NCBI GenBank assembly: GCA_947589085.1
Contig: CANPZD010000002.1
Location: forward strand, 176,917-240,916
DNA: 64,000 nucleotides
Source of the DNA: an uncultured Clostridia bacterium
GTDB taxonomy: Bacteria; Bacillota; Clostridia; Christensenellales; Borkfalkiaceae
Direction of reading: 5' to 3'
A model generated the notes under the pieces. That model saw nothing but the letters and a program-made list of their open reading frames with translations, did not search any database and was not told where the DNA came from. Positions 51,145 to 59,278 of the stretch are shown here, in pieces (the first letter of the stretch is position 1; every line of letters starts with the position of its first letter). A program made the translations under genes and the position numbers.

Positions 51145-52073
51145 TGAAGATCGTATTTTCCGGAACGCCCGAATTTGCGGTCGCGCCGCTTCGGGCGCTT
51201 GTCGAGGGGGGATTTGAGATCGCGGCCGTGCTGACGCAGCCGGATAAGCCGCAGGGCAGAAAGGGGACGATGACCCCGCCCCCCGTAAAGATCGCGGCGG
51301 AGCGCTTCGGCCTTCCCGTATTGCAGCCGGAATCTTTGAAGCGGGATCCCTCCGTCCTTGCCGCCGTCGGCGCGGATCTCATGGTCACATGCGCGTACGG
51401 ACAGATCCTGACGCAGGAAACGCTCGACCTCTTTTCGGCGGGCGTATGGAATATCCATGCTTCGCTTCTGCCCGCCTACCGCGGCGCCGCGCCCGTGGCG
51501 CGCGCCATCATCGACGGCGTAAAACAGACGGGCGTTACGATCATGAAAACGGACGCGGGCGTGGATACCGGCCCGATCTTTCTTCAACGCGCCGTGGAGA
51601 TTTCCGCAACGGACACGGCCGGATCGCTCGGAGAAAAGCTCTCGCGGCTGGGCGCGGAACTCATCGCGGAGGCGCTTTGCCGTATCTGGCGCGGCGATCT
51701 TGCGCTTCGGCCGCAGGGGGATGGCTTTGTCTGCAAAAAGGTGCAGCGCACCGAAGTGGATTTCAATCGGCCTTCCGGTGAAGTTTCCGCATTGATCCGC
51801 GGTCTGTCTCCAGCGCCCGGCTCCTTTGCGACGGCGGGGGGGCAAACGCTGAATTTTTATGCGGCCGAGGAGGTCGGATGCGCCGAGGAAGCGGAACCGG
51901 GAACGGTGCTCTGCGCCCGTCCGCGGGCAGGGCTTGTCGTCCGGTGCGGAACGGGTGCGGTGCGGCTTACGGAGGTACAGCCTCTGGGCGGCAAACGCAT
52001 GTCGGACGTCGCGTTTCTGAACGGAAGAAAACTTGTCGAGGGAATGAAATTTGCTCTTTCTGGAAGCGTATAA
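51144..52073 (+). CDS. fmt: methionyl-tRNA formyltransferase
   Basis: IVFSGTPEFAVAPL, NIHASLLPAYRGAAPVARAI. Confidence 0.97.
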   Translation: MKIVFSGTPEFAVAPLRALVEGGFEIAAVLTQPDKPQGRKGTMTPPPVKIAAERFGLPVLQPESLKRDPSVLAAVGADLMVTCAYGQILTQETLDLFSAGVWNIHASLLPAYRGAAPVARAIIDGVKQTGVTIMKTDAGVDTGPIFLQRAVEISATDTAGSLGEKLSRLGAELIAEALCRIWRGDLALRPQGDGFVCKKVQRTEVDFNRPSGEVSALIRGLSPAPGSFATAGGQTLNFYAAEEVGCAEEAEPGTVLCARPRAGLVVRCGTGAVRLTEVQPLGGKRMSDVAFLNGRKLVEGMKFALSGSV

Positions 52074-53262
52074 CATTCTGTCCGAGGTGTATTTCAAGGG
52101 CGCGCACTTGAAACTTGCGCTCTCCGCGCACCTGGAAAGCGGACACGGCCGCACGGTGAAGATCTGCTACGGCGTGCTCGAAGAGGACGGATATCTCACG
52201 CTGTGCGTAAAAAGCGTTGCGGAGAGGTCTCCGCAAGCGCCCGTGCGCCTTGTCCTGAAGATCGCGCTGTATGCGATGCAGTTTCTGGATATTCCGCGCG
52301 CCGCAGCCGTCAACGAGGCGGTCGAACTCTGCAAGAAGATCGGAAAAAGCGGGGCGGCCGGCTTTGTCAACGCCGCACTCAGAAAGTTCGACGCGGACAA
52401 GGTAACTCTGCCCGACGGCATCGAGGGACTGTGTGTAAAGAGTAATTTTCCCGCATTTGCCGTCCGCCGCATTGCGGAAAAATACGGCTCCCGCGCCGAG
52501 GGGATCCTGCTTGCCCGGAGCTGCGGCGTCTCCGTGCGCTTCGTGCGGGGTTTGGAAGCGTACGAAGGACTTCCGCATACCGATACGCCCTTTCCCGATG
52601 TGAAAATTTTCGATCGCTTTGTTCGGGACGAGGGATTTTTCCGCGGCGATTATACCTTTCAGTCCGTCGGTTCGGTTGCCATCTGTTCGGTCGTCGAGCC
52701 GTGCGAAGAGCTGCTCGACGCTTGCGCCGCGCCCGGCGGGAAATCCGTTCTGCTTGCGAAAACCTGCGGGCGGATCACCGCCTGCGATCTGCATGCGCAC
52801 CGCGTGAAGCTCATCGAAAGTTATTGCAAACGTATGAACGCGGAGAATGTGTTTCCGCGGCAGGCGGATTCAACGCAGTTTGAACCCGCATTCGAGGGAG
52901 CGTTCGACGCGGTTTTGGTCGACGCGCCCTGTTCGGGACTGGGAACGGTCGCCGAGAATCCCGATCTTCCCCTGCGCAAGGAGGAGGCGTCGCTTGGGTC
53001 GCTTCACGCGCTGCAGAGCGCCATTCTGTCGAATTGCGCACGGTATGTGCGGCCGGGCGGGAAGCTCTATTATGCGACCTGTTCTCTGCTTCCCGAGGAA
53101 AACGACGGCGTCGTGGAGGAGTTTCTGCGCGCGTTCCCCGCATTTTCCGCGGAGAAAGCGGACTGTCCGCTCGCGCACGAAACAACGGATTACGGGCTGC
53201 AATTTTTGCCGGACACGGCCTTCGGCGCAGGATTTTACGTCAGCAAGATGAGGAAAGCATGA
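52051..53262 (+). CDS. rsmB: 16S rRNA m5C967 methyltransferase RsmB
   Basis: TTG start overlapping fmt; NusB-like N-term, LLDACAAPGGKSVLLA, VDAPCSGLGTV, YATCSLLPEEND. Confidence 0.93.
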   Translation: MLFLEAYNILSEVYFKGAHLKLALSAHLESGHGRTVKICYGVLEEDGYLTLCVKSVAERSPQAPVRLVLKIALYAMQFLDIPRAAAVNEAVELCKKIGKSGAAGFVNAALRKFDADKVTLPDGIEGLCVKSNFPAFAVRRIAEKYGSRAEGILLARSCGVSVRFVRGLEAYEGLPHTDTPFPDVKIFDRFVRDEGFFRGDYTFQSVGSVAICSVVEPCEELLDACAAPGGKSVLLAKTCGRITACDLHAHRVKLIESYCKRMNAENVFPRQADSTQFEPAFEGAFDAVLVDAPCSGLGTVAENPDLPLRKEEASLGSLHALQSAILSNCARYVRPGGKLYYATCSLLPEENDGVVEEFLRAFPAFSAEKADCPLAHETTDYGLQFLPDTAFGAGFYVSKMRKA

Positions 53263-54317
53263 AAAGAATTTTGCAGGACTTATCGCTCGGGGAGATATCC
53301 GCGCTGGTCGCGGCCCGCGGCGAGAAGGCGTTCCGCGCGCGGCAGATCTATGAAGGTCTCATGCAGGGGAAAGCGATCTCCGCTCTTCCGATCCCCGCGC
53401 CGCTTCGCGCCTCGCTGCTCGAGAATTATGAGGACGAACCCGTAAAGATCCGCGATGTGTTCGTCTCCGGGGACGGCACGAAAAAATTTCTCTTCGAGCT
53501 TGCCGACGGAAACCTGATCGAGGGCGTGCTCATGCAATACAAATACGGGAACACGCAATGCGTTTCCACGCAGGTTGGCTGCCGCATGGGGTGCCGATTC
53601 TGCGCTTCCACGCTGCACGGCCGTCTGCGGGATCTCACTGCGGGGGAGATCCTCTCCCAGATCCTCGCGGTGAACCGCGCCTCGGGCGGAAATCTCAAGG
53701 AGCGCGCCGTGACCAACGTCGTGCTGATGGGGAGCGGCGAACCCTTCGATAATTACGAAAACGTCGTGAAATTTCTGAAACTTCTGACCGCGGAGGGCGG
53801 GATCCGGATCAGCGCGCGCAACGTGAGCCTGTCGACGTGCGGCCTTGTGCCCGAAATGCGCAGATTTTCCGAGGAGGGGATCCCCGTCAATCTCACGGTC
53901 TCCCTGCATGCCGTCACCGACGAAGAACGGCGGCGCATCATGCCGATCGCGAACCGTTATCCGATCGCCGCGATTCTGGAAGCGTGCGCATATTACTTTG
54001 AAAAAACGGGGCGAAGATATATCTTCGAATACAGTCTGATCGAGGGGGAAAACGCGGACGAAGCGCATGCCCGCGTGCTCGCGGCATTGCTGCGCGGGCG
54101 GCCCTGCCACGTCAATCTCATCCGGCTGAACGCGGTAAAGGAACGCGATCTCAGGGCGACTGGCGAGAACGAAGCAAAACGATTCCTGAAAATTCTGGAA
54201 GAAGAGGGGATCTCCGCAACGCTGCGGCGGAGCATGGGTTCCGATATCGGCGGCGCGTGCGGACAGTTGAGAGCGAGCTATCTGAAAGCGAACGGGGGTA
54301 CCGATGATGAAAATTAA
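53259..54317 (+). CDS. rlmN: dual-specificity rRNA/tRNA adenine-C2 methyltransferase RlmN
   Basis: CVSTQVGCRMGCRFCAST, NVVLMGSGEPFDNYENV, SMGSDIGGACGQL. Confidence 0.96.
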   Translation: MKRILQDLSLGEISALVAARGEKAFRARQIYEGLMQGKAISALPIPAPLRASLLENYEDEPVKIRDVFVSGDGTKKFLFELADGNLIEGVLMQYKYGNTQCVSTQVGCRMGCRFCASTLHGRLRDLTAGEILSQILAVNRASGGNLKERAVTNVVLMGSGEPFDNYENVVKFLKLLTAEGGIRISARNVSLSTCGLVPEMRRFSEEGIPVNLTVSLHAVTDEERRRIMPIANRYPIAAILEACAYYFEKTGRRYIFEYSLIEGENADEAHARVLAALLRGRPCHVNLIRLNAVKERDLRATGENEAKRFLKILEEEGISATLRRSMGSDIGGACGQLRASYLKANGGTDDEN

Positions 54318-54960
54318 AATTGCGCCGTCCATTCTTTCGAGCGATTTCGCAAAGCTCGGCGAGACGGCCGAAATGTTGGAACGCTGCGGCGCGGATCTCA
54401 TTCACTGCGACGTCATGGACGGCAATTTTGTGCCGCCGATCACATTCGGCGCGCAGGCGGTGAAGGCCATCCGTCCCCACACCGCTCTTCCGCTGGACTG
54501 CCATCTGATGGTGCTTCATCCGAACACACATCTCGGGGAGTTTGTGAAAGCGGGCGCGGATCTCATCTCCGTGCATGCGGAGGCGTGCGGCGCCGGGACG
54601 GCCGATCTTTTGCGGGAAATTCAGGCGCACGGCGTCAAAGCCTGCGCCGTCGTCAATCCCGAGACGGAGATCGAAGCGCTGTTTCCCGCCGCGGAATTTG
54701 CCGATATGCTCCTTGTGATGAGCGTGCATCCCGGCTGGGGCGGACAAAAATTCATTCCCGAAAGCCTCAAAAAAATCGAACGGCTGCGCAATCACTGCAT
54801 TCGAATCGGCAGAGACGAACTCGACATCGAGGTGGACGGCGGCGTGACGGTGGAGAATGTCGGCGAGATCGTTTCGGCCGGCGCCAACGTCATTGTTGCG
54901 GGGAACGCGGTGTTCGGCTCGCGGGATATTGCCGGAACGATCGCAAGGCTGCGCGGATGA
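54304..54960 (+). CDS. rpe: ribulose-phosphate 3-epimerase
   Basis: APSILSSDFAKLGE, HCDVMDGNFVPPITFG, VHPGWGGQKFIPE. Confidence 0.97.
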   Translation: MMKIKIAPSILSSDFAKLGETAEMLERCGADLIHCDVMDGNFVPPITFGAQAVKAIRPHTALPLDCHLMVLHPNTHLGEFVKAGADLISVHAEACGAGTADLLREIQAHGVKACAVVNPETEIEALFPAAEFADMLLVMSVHPGWGGQKFIPESLKKIERLRNHCIRIGRDELDIEVDGGVTVENVGEIVSAGANVIVAGNAVFGSRDIAGTIARLRG

Positions 54961-55571
54961 ACGTCGTCATTCTGCTGAACGGCGAACCGTATGCCGGGGA
55001 AATTTTCGCCGAAAACAGCTATGTCATCTGTTGCGACGGCGCATACGGTTGGGCGAAGAACAGGGTGCGGATCGATGAAAATCTCGGCGATTTCGATTCC
55101 CTCGGAGAAACGCCCGAACCCGCCCCGCGCGCAACGTTTCCCTCCGAAAAGAACGAGACGGACGGCGAACTTGCCGTCGACAGGGCGCTCGCGCTCGGTG
55201 CGCAGAGCATTTTGATCTACGGCGGCGGAGGAAAGCGGGAGGATCATTTTCTCGGAAATCTTCATCTTCTCTTCAAGGCATATCGGGCGGGGATCTTTGC
55301 CGCGATGATCACGAACGGCGCGGAGATCACGGTCTGCGGCGCGGGAAACAACGAGTTTTTCTGCAAGCGGGGAGAGACCGTCTCCATAGTCCCTTTCGGC
55401 GGCGACGCGCATATCATGGATAGTAGCAGGCTCAAATATTCCATGAAGGATCTTTGGCTGCGGTACGGCTCCACGCGGGGGATCTCGAATGTCGCCGAAA
55501 CCGACGAGGGATTTTCCTTTTCCGTGGAGAAAGGAACCGTGCTCGTTCTGATCAATAAGGAGGGAGAATGA
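54957..55571 (+). CDS. thiN: thiamine pyrophosphokinase
   Basis: CCDGAYGWA, LGDFDSL, EKNETDGELAVDRAL, GGGKREDHFLGN. Confidence 0.9.
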   Translation: MNVVILLNGEPYAGEIFAENSYVICCDGAYGWAKNRVRIDENLGDFDSLGETPEPAPRATFPSEKNETDGELAVDRALALGAQSILIYGGGGKREDHFLGNLHLLFKAYRAGIFAAMITNGAEITVCGAGNNEFFCKRGETVSIVPFGGDAHIMDSSRLKYSMKDLWLRYGSTRGISNVAETDEGFSFSVEKGTVLVLINKEGE

Positions 55572-55633
55572 TCATCTGCATCCGGCCGCCGAAGATCGTG
55601 CGGCTCATCGTTCGGCTCTTTTACAAAGGATGA
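55568..55633 (+). CDS. spoVM: 21-aa SpoVM-like small protein (candidate)
   Basis: MIICIRPPKIVRLIVRLFYKG; AAGGAGG SD at 55557-55563; start overlaps thiN stop, stop overlaps next start; PK..xxIVR aligns ungapped to SpoVM; located after rpe-thiN. Confidence 0.65.
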   Translation: MIICIRPPKIVRLIVRLFYKG

Positions 55634-56592
55634 AATATATCGATCTGCACTGCGACGCTCTCACCAAAACGGAGGGCGTCTTTCAGGTCACGCGGGAAAA
55701 GCTGAAAGAGGGCGGATGTCTGCTGCAATGTTTCGCCGCCTTCATCGAGGGAACGGAAAACCGATTTGCGCGCACGGCGGCGTTGGCGGAGACCTTTCAG
55801 GCGATGTGCCGGCTGGAAGGGTACAACGTCGTGCGCAGCTTTTCCGATCTGCGCGCGGATCGGATCAATGCGATGTTTACGGTGGAAGAGGGCGGCGCGG
55901 TCGAGGGCAGCATCGAAAAACTCGAGGCGCTCTATGCCTGCGGCGCGCGCATGCTCACGCTTACATGGAATTATCCCAACGAGATCGGCTATCCGAATTT
56001 TCCCGATTACGACGCCGTCCTCATGCGCGCGCCGCAGGGCGGGATCCGCGGGAGCGGTTCTCCGTATCTGCGCGAAACGGTGCTCGGTCTCACGCCCTTC
56101 GGCTTCGAAGCGGTGGAGCGGATGCAGCAGCTCGGCATGATCGTCGACGTTTCCCACGGGTCGGACGCGCTTTTTTCGGATGTCGCCGCCCTCAGCAAGG
56201 CGAGCGGCCGTCCGTTTGTGGCAAGCCACTCGGGGGCGGCGGCGATCCGCCCGTGGGCGCGCAATCTTACGGACAGTCAGATCCGCACGCTTGCGGACTG
56301 CGGGGGCGTGACGGGCCTGCCGTTCTGCGCGGCGTTTCTTTCCGAGGACGTGCATGCGGAGGGGCAAAAACGGGCACTTCTGGCGCATGCGGCGCACATC
56401 GTCGAAACGGGCGGGGAAGACGTGCTTGCGATCGGCAGCGATTTCGACGGGATTCCCCGCAACGCTTACATGACGGGCGCGCAGAAGATGCCGCTTCTTC
56501 TGGAAGAATTTTCCGCGCTGTTCGGGGCGCGCGTTGCGGAAAAAATCGCAAGCGGAAACGCCTTGCGCGTATTCAGAGAGGCGCTGCGTTGA
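55630..56592 (+). CDS. membrane-dipeptidase-family (peptidase M19) zinc dipeptidase, no signal peptide
   Basis: DLHCDALTK, EGGGAVEGS, VDVSHGSDALF, ASHSGAAAI, AIGSDFDGIP. Confidence 0.93.
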   Translation: MKYIDLHCDALTKTEGVFQVTREKLKEGGCLLQCFAAFIEGTENRFARTAALAETFQAMCRLEGYNVVRSFSDLRADRINAMFTVEEGGAVEGSIEKLEALYACGARMLTLTWNYPNEIGYPNFPDYDAVLMRAPQGGIRGSGSPYLRETVLGLTPFGFEAVERMQQLGMIVDVSHGSDALFSDVAALSKASGRPFVASHSGAAAIRPWARNLTDSQIRTLADCGGVTGLPFCAAFLSEDVHAEGQKRALLAHAAHIVETGGEDVLAIGSDFDGIPRNAYMTGAQKMPLLLEEFSALFGARVAEKIASGNALRVFREALR

Positions 56593-56607
56593 TCGGTTGT
56601 TTCCGAT

Positions 56608-56644
56608 AAAAAAGATGCGATGTTTGAAACATCGCATCTTTTTT
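56608..56644. terminator. bidirectional terminator between convergent genes
   Basis: AAAAAAGATGCGATGTTT-G-AAACATCGCATCTTTTTT. Confidence 0.9.
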
Positions 56645-56670
56645 CAAAAGGCCGTGGCAAACAGAGCCAA

Positions 56671-56994
56671 TTATAATTTGTTTTTGTACTCCGTTCCCCA
56701 ATCCATCATCGCGTCGAGGATCGGTTTTAAGGTTTTGCCGAGTTCGGAGAGCGAGTAGACGACGCGGGGAGGAACTTCCGCAAACGCCTCTCTGTCGACC
56801 AGTCCGTCATTTTCCAGAGAGCGGAGATTATCCGCCAACACTTTTTGGCTGATGCCGGGGATCGTTTTCTTCAACTCCGTGAATCGCTGCGGAGCGGTAA
56901 GAAGATTGCGGATGATCAGCAGCTTCCACTTGTTTCCGATGAGTTGTACCGTCGTTGCGACCGGGCATTCGGGCAATTCTGCTTTCGTCAGCAT
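56671..56994 (-). CDS. HxlR-family transcriptional regulator
   Basis: ECPVATTVQLIGNKWKLLIIRNLLTAPQRFTELKKTIPGISQKVLADNLRSLENDGLVDRE; start MLTKAEL with GAGGTG SD. Confidence 0.93.
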   Translation of the reverse strand: MLTKAELPECPVATTVQLIGNKWKLLIIRNLLTAPQRFTELKKTIPGISQKVLADNLRSLENDGLVDREAFAEVPPRVVYSLSELGKTLKPILDAMMDWGTEYKNKL

Positions 56995-57162
56995 AGCGCA
57001 CCTCGTTTTTTTCATGATAGCACAATCCGAAGGGAATTTCAAGTCTTGAAACGGTCGATTTCTTCGGTTACTTTTTTATTATCATATAATAGATTTGTAA
57101 CCGCTGCGATTTTCTTTTTCGATCGTGTTATAATATCTTCAAGAATATTTCGGAGGGTAACC

Positions 57163-57516
57163 ATGATGAATTATAACAAGATCAGCGTAACGCAGGGCGC
57201 ACGCACAGAGCTTCACGATCTTCTCAACCTGACAGGTGCGGAGATCAGCGTGAACGAGCTTCCCGCAGGAGCGAGCGTTCCTTTCGTGCATGCGCATAAG
57301 CAGAATGAGGAAATCTACGCCGTTCTCGCGGGGAAAGGCTCCGTGAAGATCGACGGCGAAACCGTTGAACTGCGGGAAGGCGATTGGCTGCGCATTTCTC
57401 CGGCGGCAAAGAGACAATTTTTTGCGGCTCCCGATGCGGGGATCAGATATCTTTGTATACAAGTCAAAGAGAACTCTCTGGAAGAATATACTGCGGCCGA
57501 CGCGGTCATCTTGTAA
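57163..57516 (+). CDS. single-domain cupin protein
   Basis: PFVHAHKQNEEIYAVLAGKGSVKIDGETVELREGDWLRISP, cupin motifs 1 and 2; start 57163 with GGAGGG SD. Confidence 0.9.
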   Translation: MMNYNKISVTQGARTELHDLLNLTGAEISVNELPAGASVPFVHAHKQNEEIYAVLAGKGSVKIDGETVELREGDWLRISPAAKRQFFAAPDAGIRYLCIQVKENSLEEYTAADAVIL

Positions 57517-57546
57517 AGCGGGCAGCCTTTGATTGGTGATTTCGGA

Positions 57547-58386
57547 ATGCTGCGTGATTCGAAAGCCGCCCGGCTGGCCGACGCGATCGCACGCGCGGAC
57601 GCTGTTCTGATCGGTGCGGGGGCGGGTCTATCCGTTTCCGCAGGTTTCGTCTATGACGGAAAGCGTTTTCATGATAACTTTCATGATTTCGAGCAAAAAT
57701 ACGGCTTTCATGACATGTATTCGGGCGGATTCTATCCCTATCCGACGCCGGAGGAATATTGGGCGTATTGGTCCAGATTTGTCTTTCTCAACCGATATTG
57801 CAAAGCGCCCAAGCCTGTCTACGAAAAGCTTCTGTCGCTTGTAAAGGACAAGGAATATTTTGTCATCACGACGAACGTCGATCATTGTTTTCAGAAGGCG
57901 GGCTTCGAAAAGAAGCGGCTGTTCTATACGCAGGGCGATTACGGTCTTTTTCAGTGCTCTGTGCCTTGCCATGATCAGACTTATTCCAACGAGGAAGCGA
58001 TCTGCCGCATGCTTTCGGAGCAAAGAGAGATGAAAGCGCCTTCCGGATCGCTTCCCCGATGTCCGAAATGCGGCGCGCCTATGTCGATGAATTTACGCGC
58101 GGATGATACGTTCGTGGAGGATAAAGGTTGGCATGAGGCATGCCTCCGTTATGAATCGTTTGTCGGGAAATATAAAAACTCAAGGCTGCTTCTGTTGGAA
58201 CTCGGCGTAGGTTGGAATACGCCGGGGATCATCAAATATCCGTTTTGGCGGCTTGCGGCGCAAAATGAAACGGCGGTCTATGCGTGTATCAACGATGGTG
58301 AGGCCGTCTGCCCGCCGCAAATCGCTAACCGCTCGATTCTTCTCAACGCGGATATCGGCGCGGTCCTGACGGATATGATCACATGA
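57547..58386 (+). CDS. Sir2-family protein, SirTM-like (His-to-Gln active site)
   Basis: VLIGAGAGLSVSAGF, TTNVDHCF, YTQGDYGLFQCSVPC...CPKCG zinc ribbon. TTG 57529 is an alternative start. Confidence 0.85.
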   Translation: MLRDSKAARLADAIARADAVLIGAGAGLSVSAGFVYDGKRFHDNFHDFEQKYGFHDMYSGGFYPYPTPEEYWAYWSRFVFLNRYCKAPKPVYEKLLSLVKDKEYFVITTNVDHCFQKAGFEKKRLFYTQGDYGLFQCSVPCHDQTYSNEEAICRMLSEQREMKAPSGSLPRCPKCGAPMSMNLRADDTFVEDKGWHEACLRYESFVGKYKNSRLLLLELGVGWNTPGIIKYPFWRLAAQNETAVYACINDGEAVCPPQIANRSILLNADIGAVLTDMIT

Positions 58387-58390
58387 AAAT

Positions 58391-58414
58391 ACGGCGGAAC
58401 GACCGCCGTTTTTT
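58391..58414 (+). terminator. intrinsic terminator after the Sir2 gene
   Basis: ACGGCGG-AACGA-CCGCCGT-TTTTT. Confidence 0.8.
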
Positions 58415-58444
58415 CAAGCGCCCGAAAGGGCGGCTTTCAGATAG

Positions 58445-58475
58445 AAAAATCCCGCGGAAACCGCGGGATTTTTTT
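58445..58475. terminator. terminator (rpmB, minus strand; bidirectional-looking)
   Basis: AAAAATCCCGCGG-AAA-CCGCGGGATTTTT. Confidence 0.85.
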
Positions 58476-58483
58476 CGTTGAAA

Positions 58484-58672
58484 TCAAACGCGCTGAACTT
58501 TGTCGCTTTTGAGGCAACGCGCACAGACGTAACCGGTCTCTACTTTGCCGTCCTTTGAAAAGGTGACCTTCTGCACGTTGGGCGCAAACGTCCGTTTCGT
58601 TTTCCGGTTGGAGTGGCTGACGTTGTTGCCCGCCGTCTGACCCTTTCCGCAAATGCTGCACACTCTCGACAT
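58484..58672 (-). CDS. rpmB: 50S ribosomal protein L28
   Basis: [38 protein letters not shown]... Confidence 0.97.
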   Translation of the reverse strand: MSRVCSICGKGQTAGNNVSHSNRKTKRTFAPNVQKVTFSKDGKVETGYVCARCLKSDKVQRV

Positions 58673-58886
58673 ATCTCTACCTCCGCAGGGGAATTCCTTC
58701 CTTTTGCATGCGAAAAAAGCTTGCGCATTCCGCATAACGCAACTATGATATCATTTCGACCGGAAAAAAGCAATTAAAAACGGGGCGTTTCTTGCAATTT
58801 TTTTTGCGCCGAATGAAATTTTTCCCAATATTGCTTGCAAAAATCAATATAATAGGGTAAAATATGGTAGAGGAAAAGGAAGCATT

Positions 58887-59237
58887 ATGTCGGTCAGCAC
58901 GAGCAACGCGTACGGCAAAATTTCAATCTCCGATCTTGCAATCGCCAAGGTCGCGTCGCAAGCTGCGGTGGAAAGCTATGGCATCGTGGATACGGTTGCG
59001 CGCCGTTTTACCGAAACGCTCGCCGAACTCCTCAAAAAGGATGCGGGAGGCAAGGGCGTGAAAGTCGTCACGTCCGGAAACCGGATTTTTATCGACGTTA
59101 ACGTATTGATCAAGTACGGCGTATCCATCGAAGCGGTCGCCGAATCTCTGAAAGAAGCGATCAAATATAAAGTGGAGCGCTTTACGGGGATGATCGTAGA
59201 TACCGTGAACGTAAACGTCGTCGGCCTCAAATTATAA
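58887..59237 (+). CDS. Asp23/Gls24-family envelope stress protein
   Basis: GKISISDLAIAKVASQAAVESYGIVDTV; VNVNVVGLKL C-terminus. Confidence 0.93.
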   Translation: MSVSTSNAYGKISISDLAIAKVASQAAVESYGIVDTVARRFTETLAELLKKDAGGKGVKVVTSGNRIFIDVNVLIKYGVSIEAVAESLKEAIKYKVERFTGMIVDTVNVNVVGLKL

Positions 59238-59278
59238 CGCAGTCTCCGCATTCCATCATCATTGGAGAAGAGAATTCC

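Noticed and set aside
58673-58886. Possible structured leader upstream of rpmB (TTGCGTTATGCGGAATGCGCAA on the minus strand)
   Set aside because: Short imperfect repeats of GCG/CGC expected by chance in GC-rich DNA; no clear terminator/antiterminator pair.
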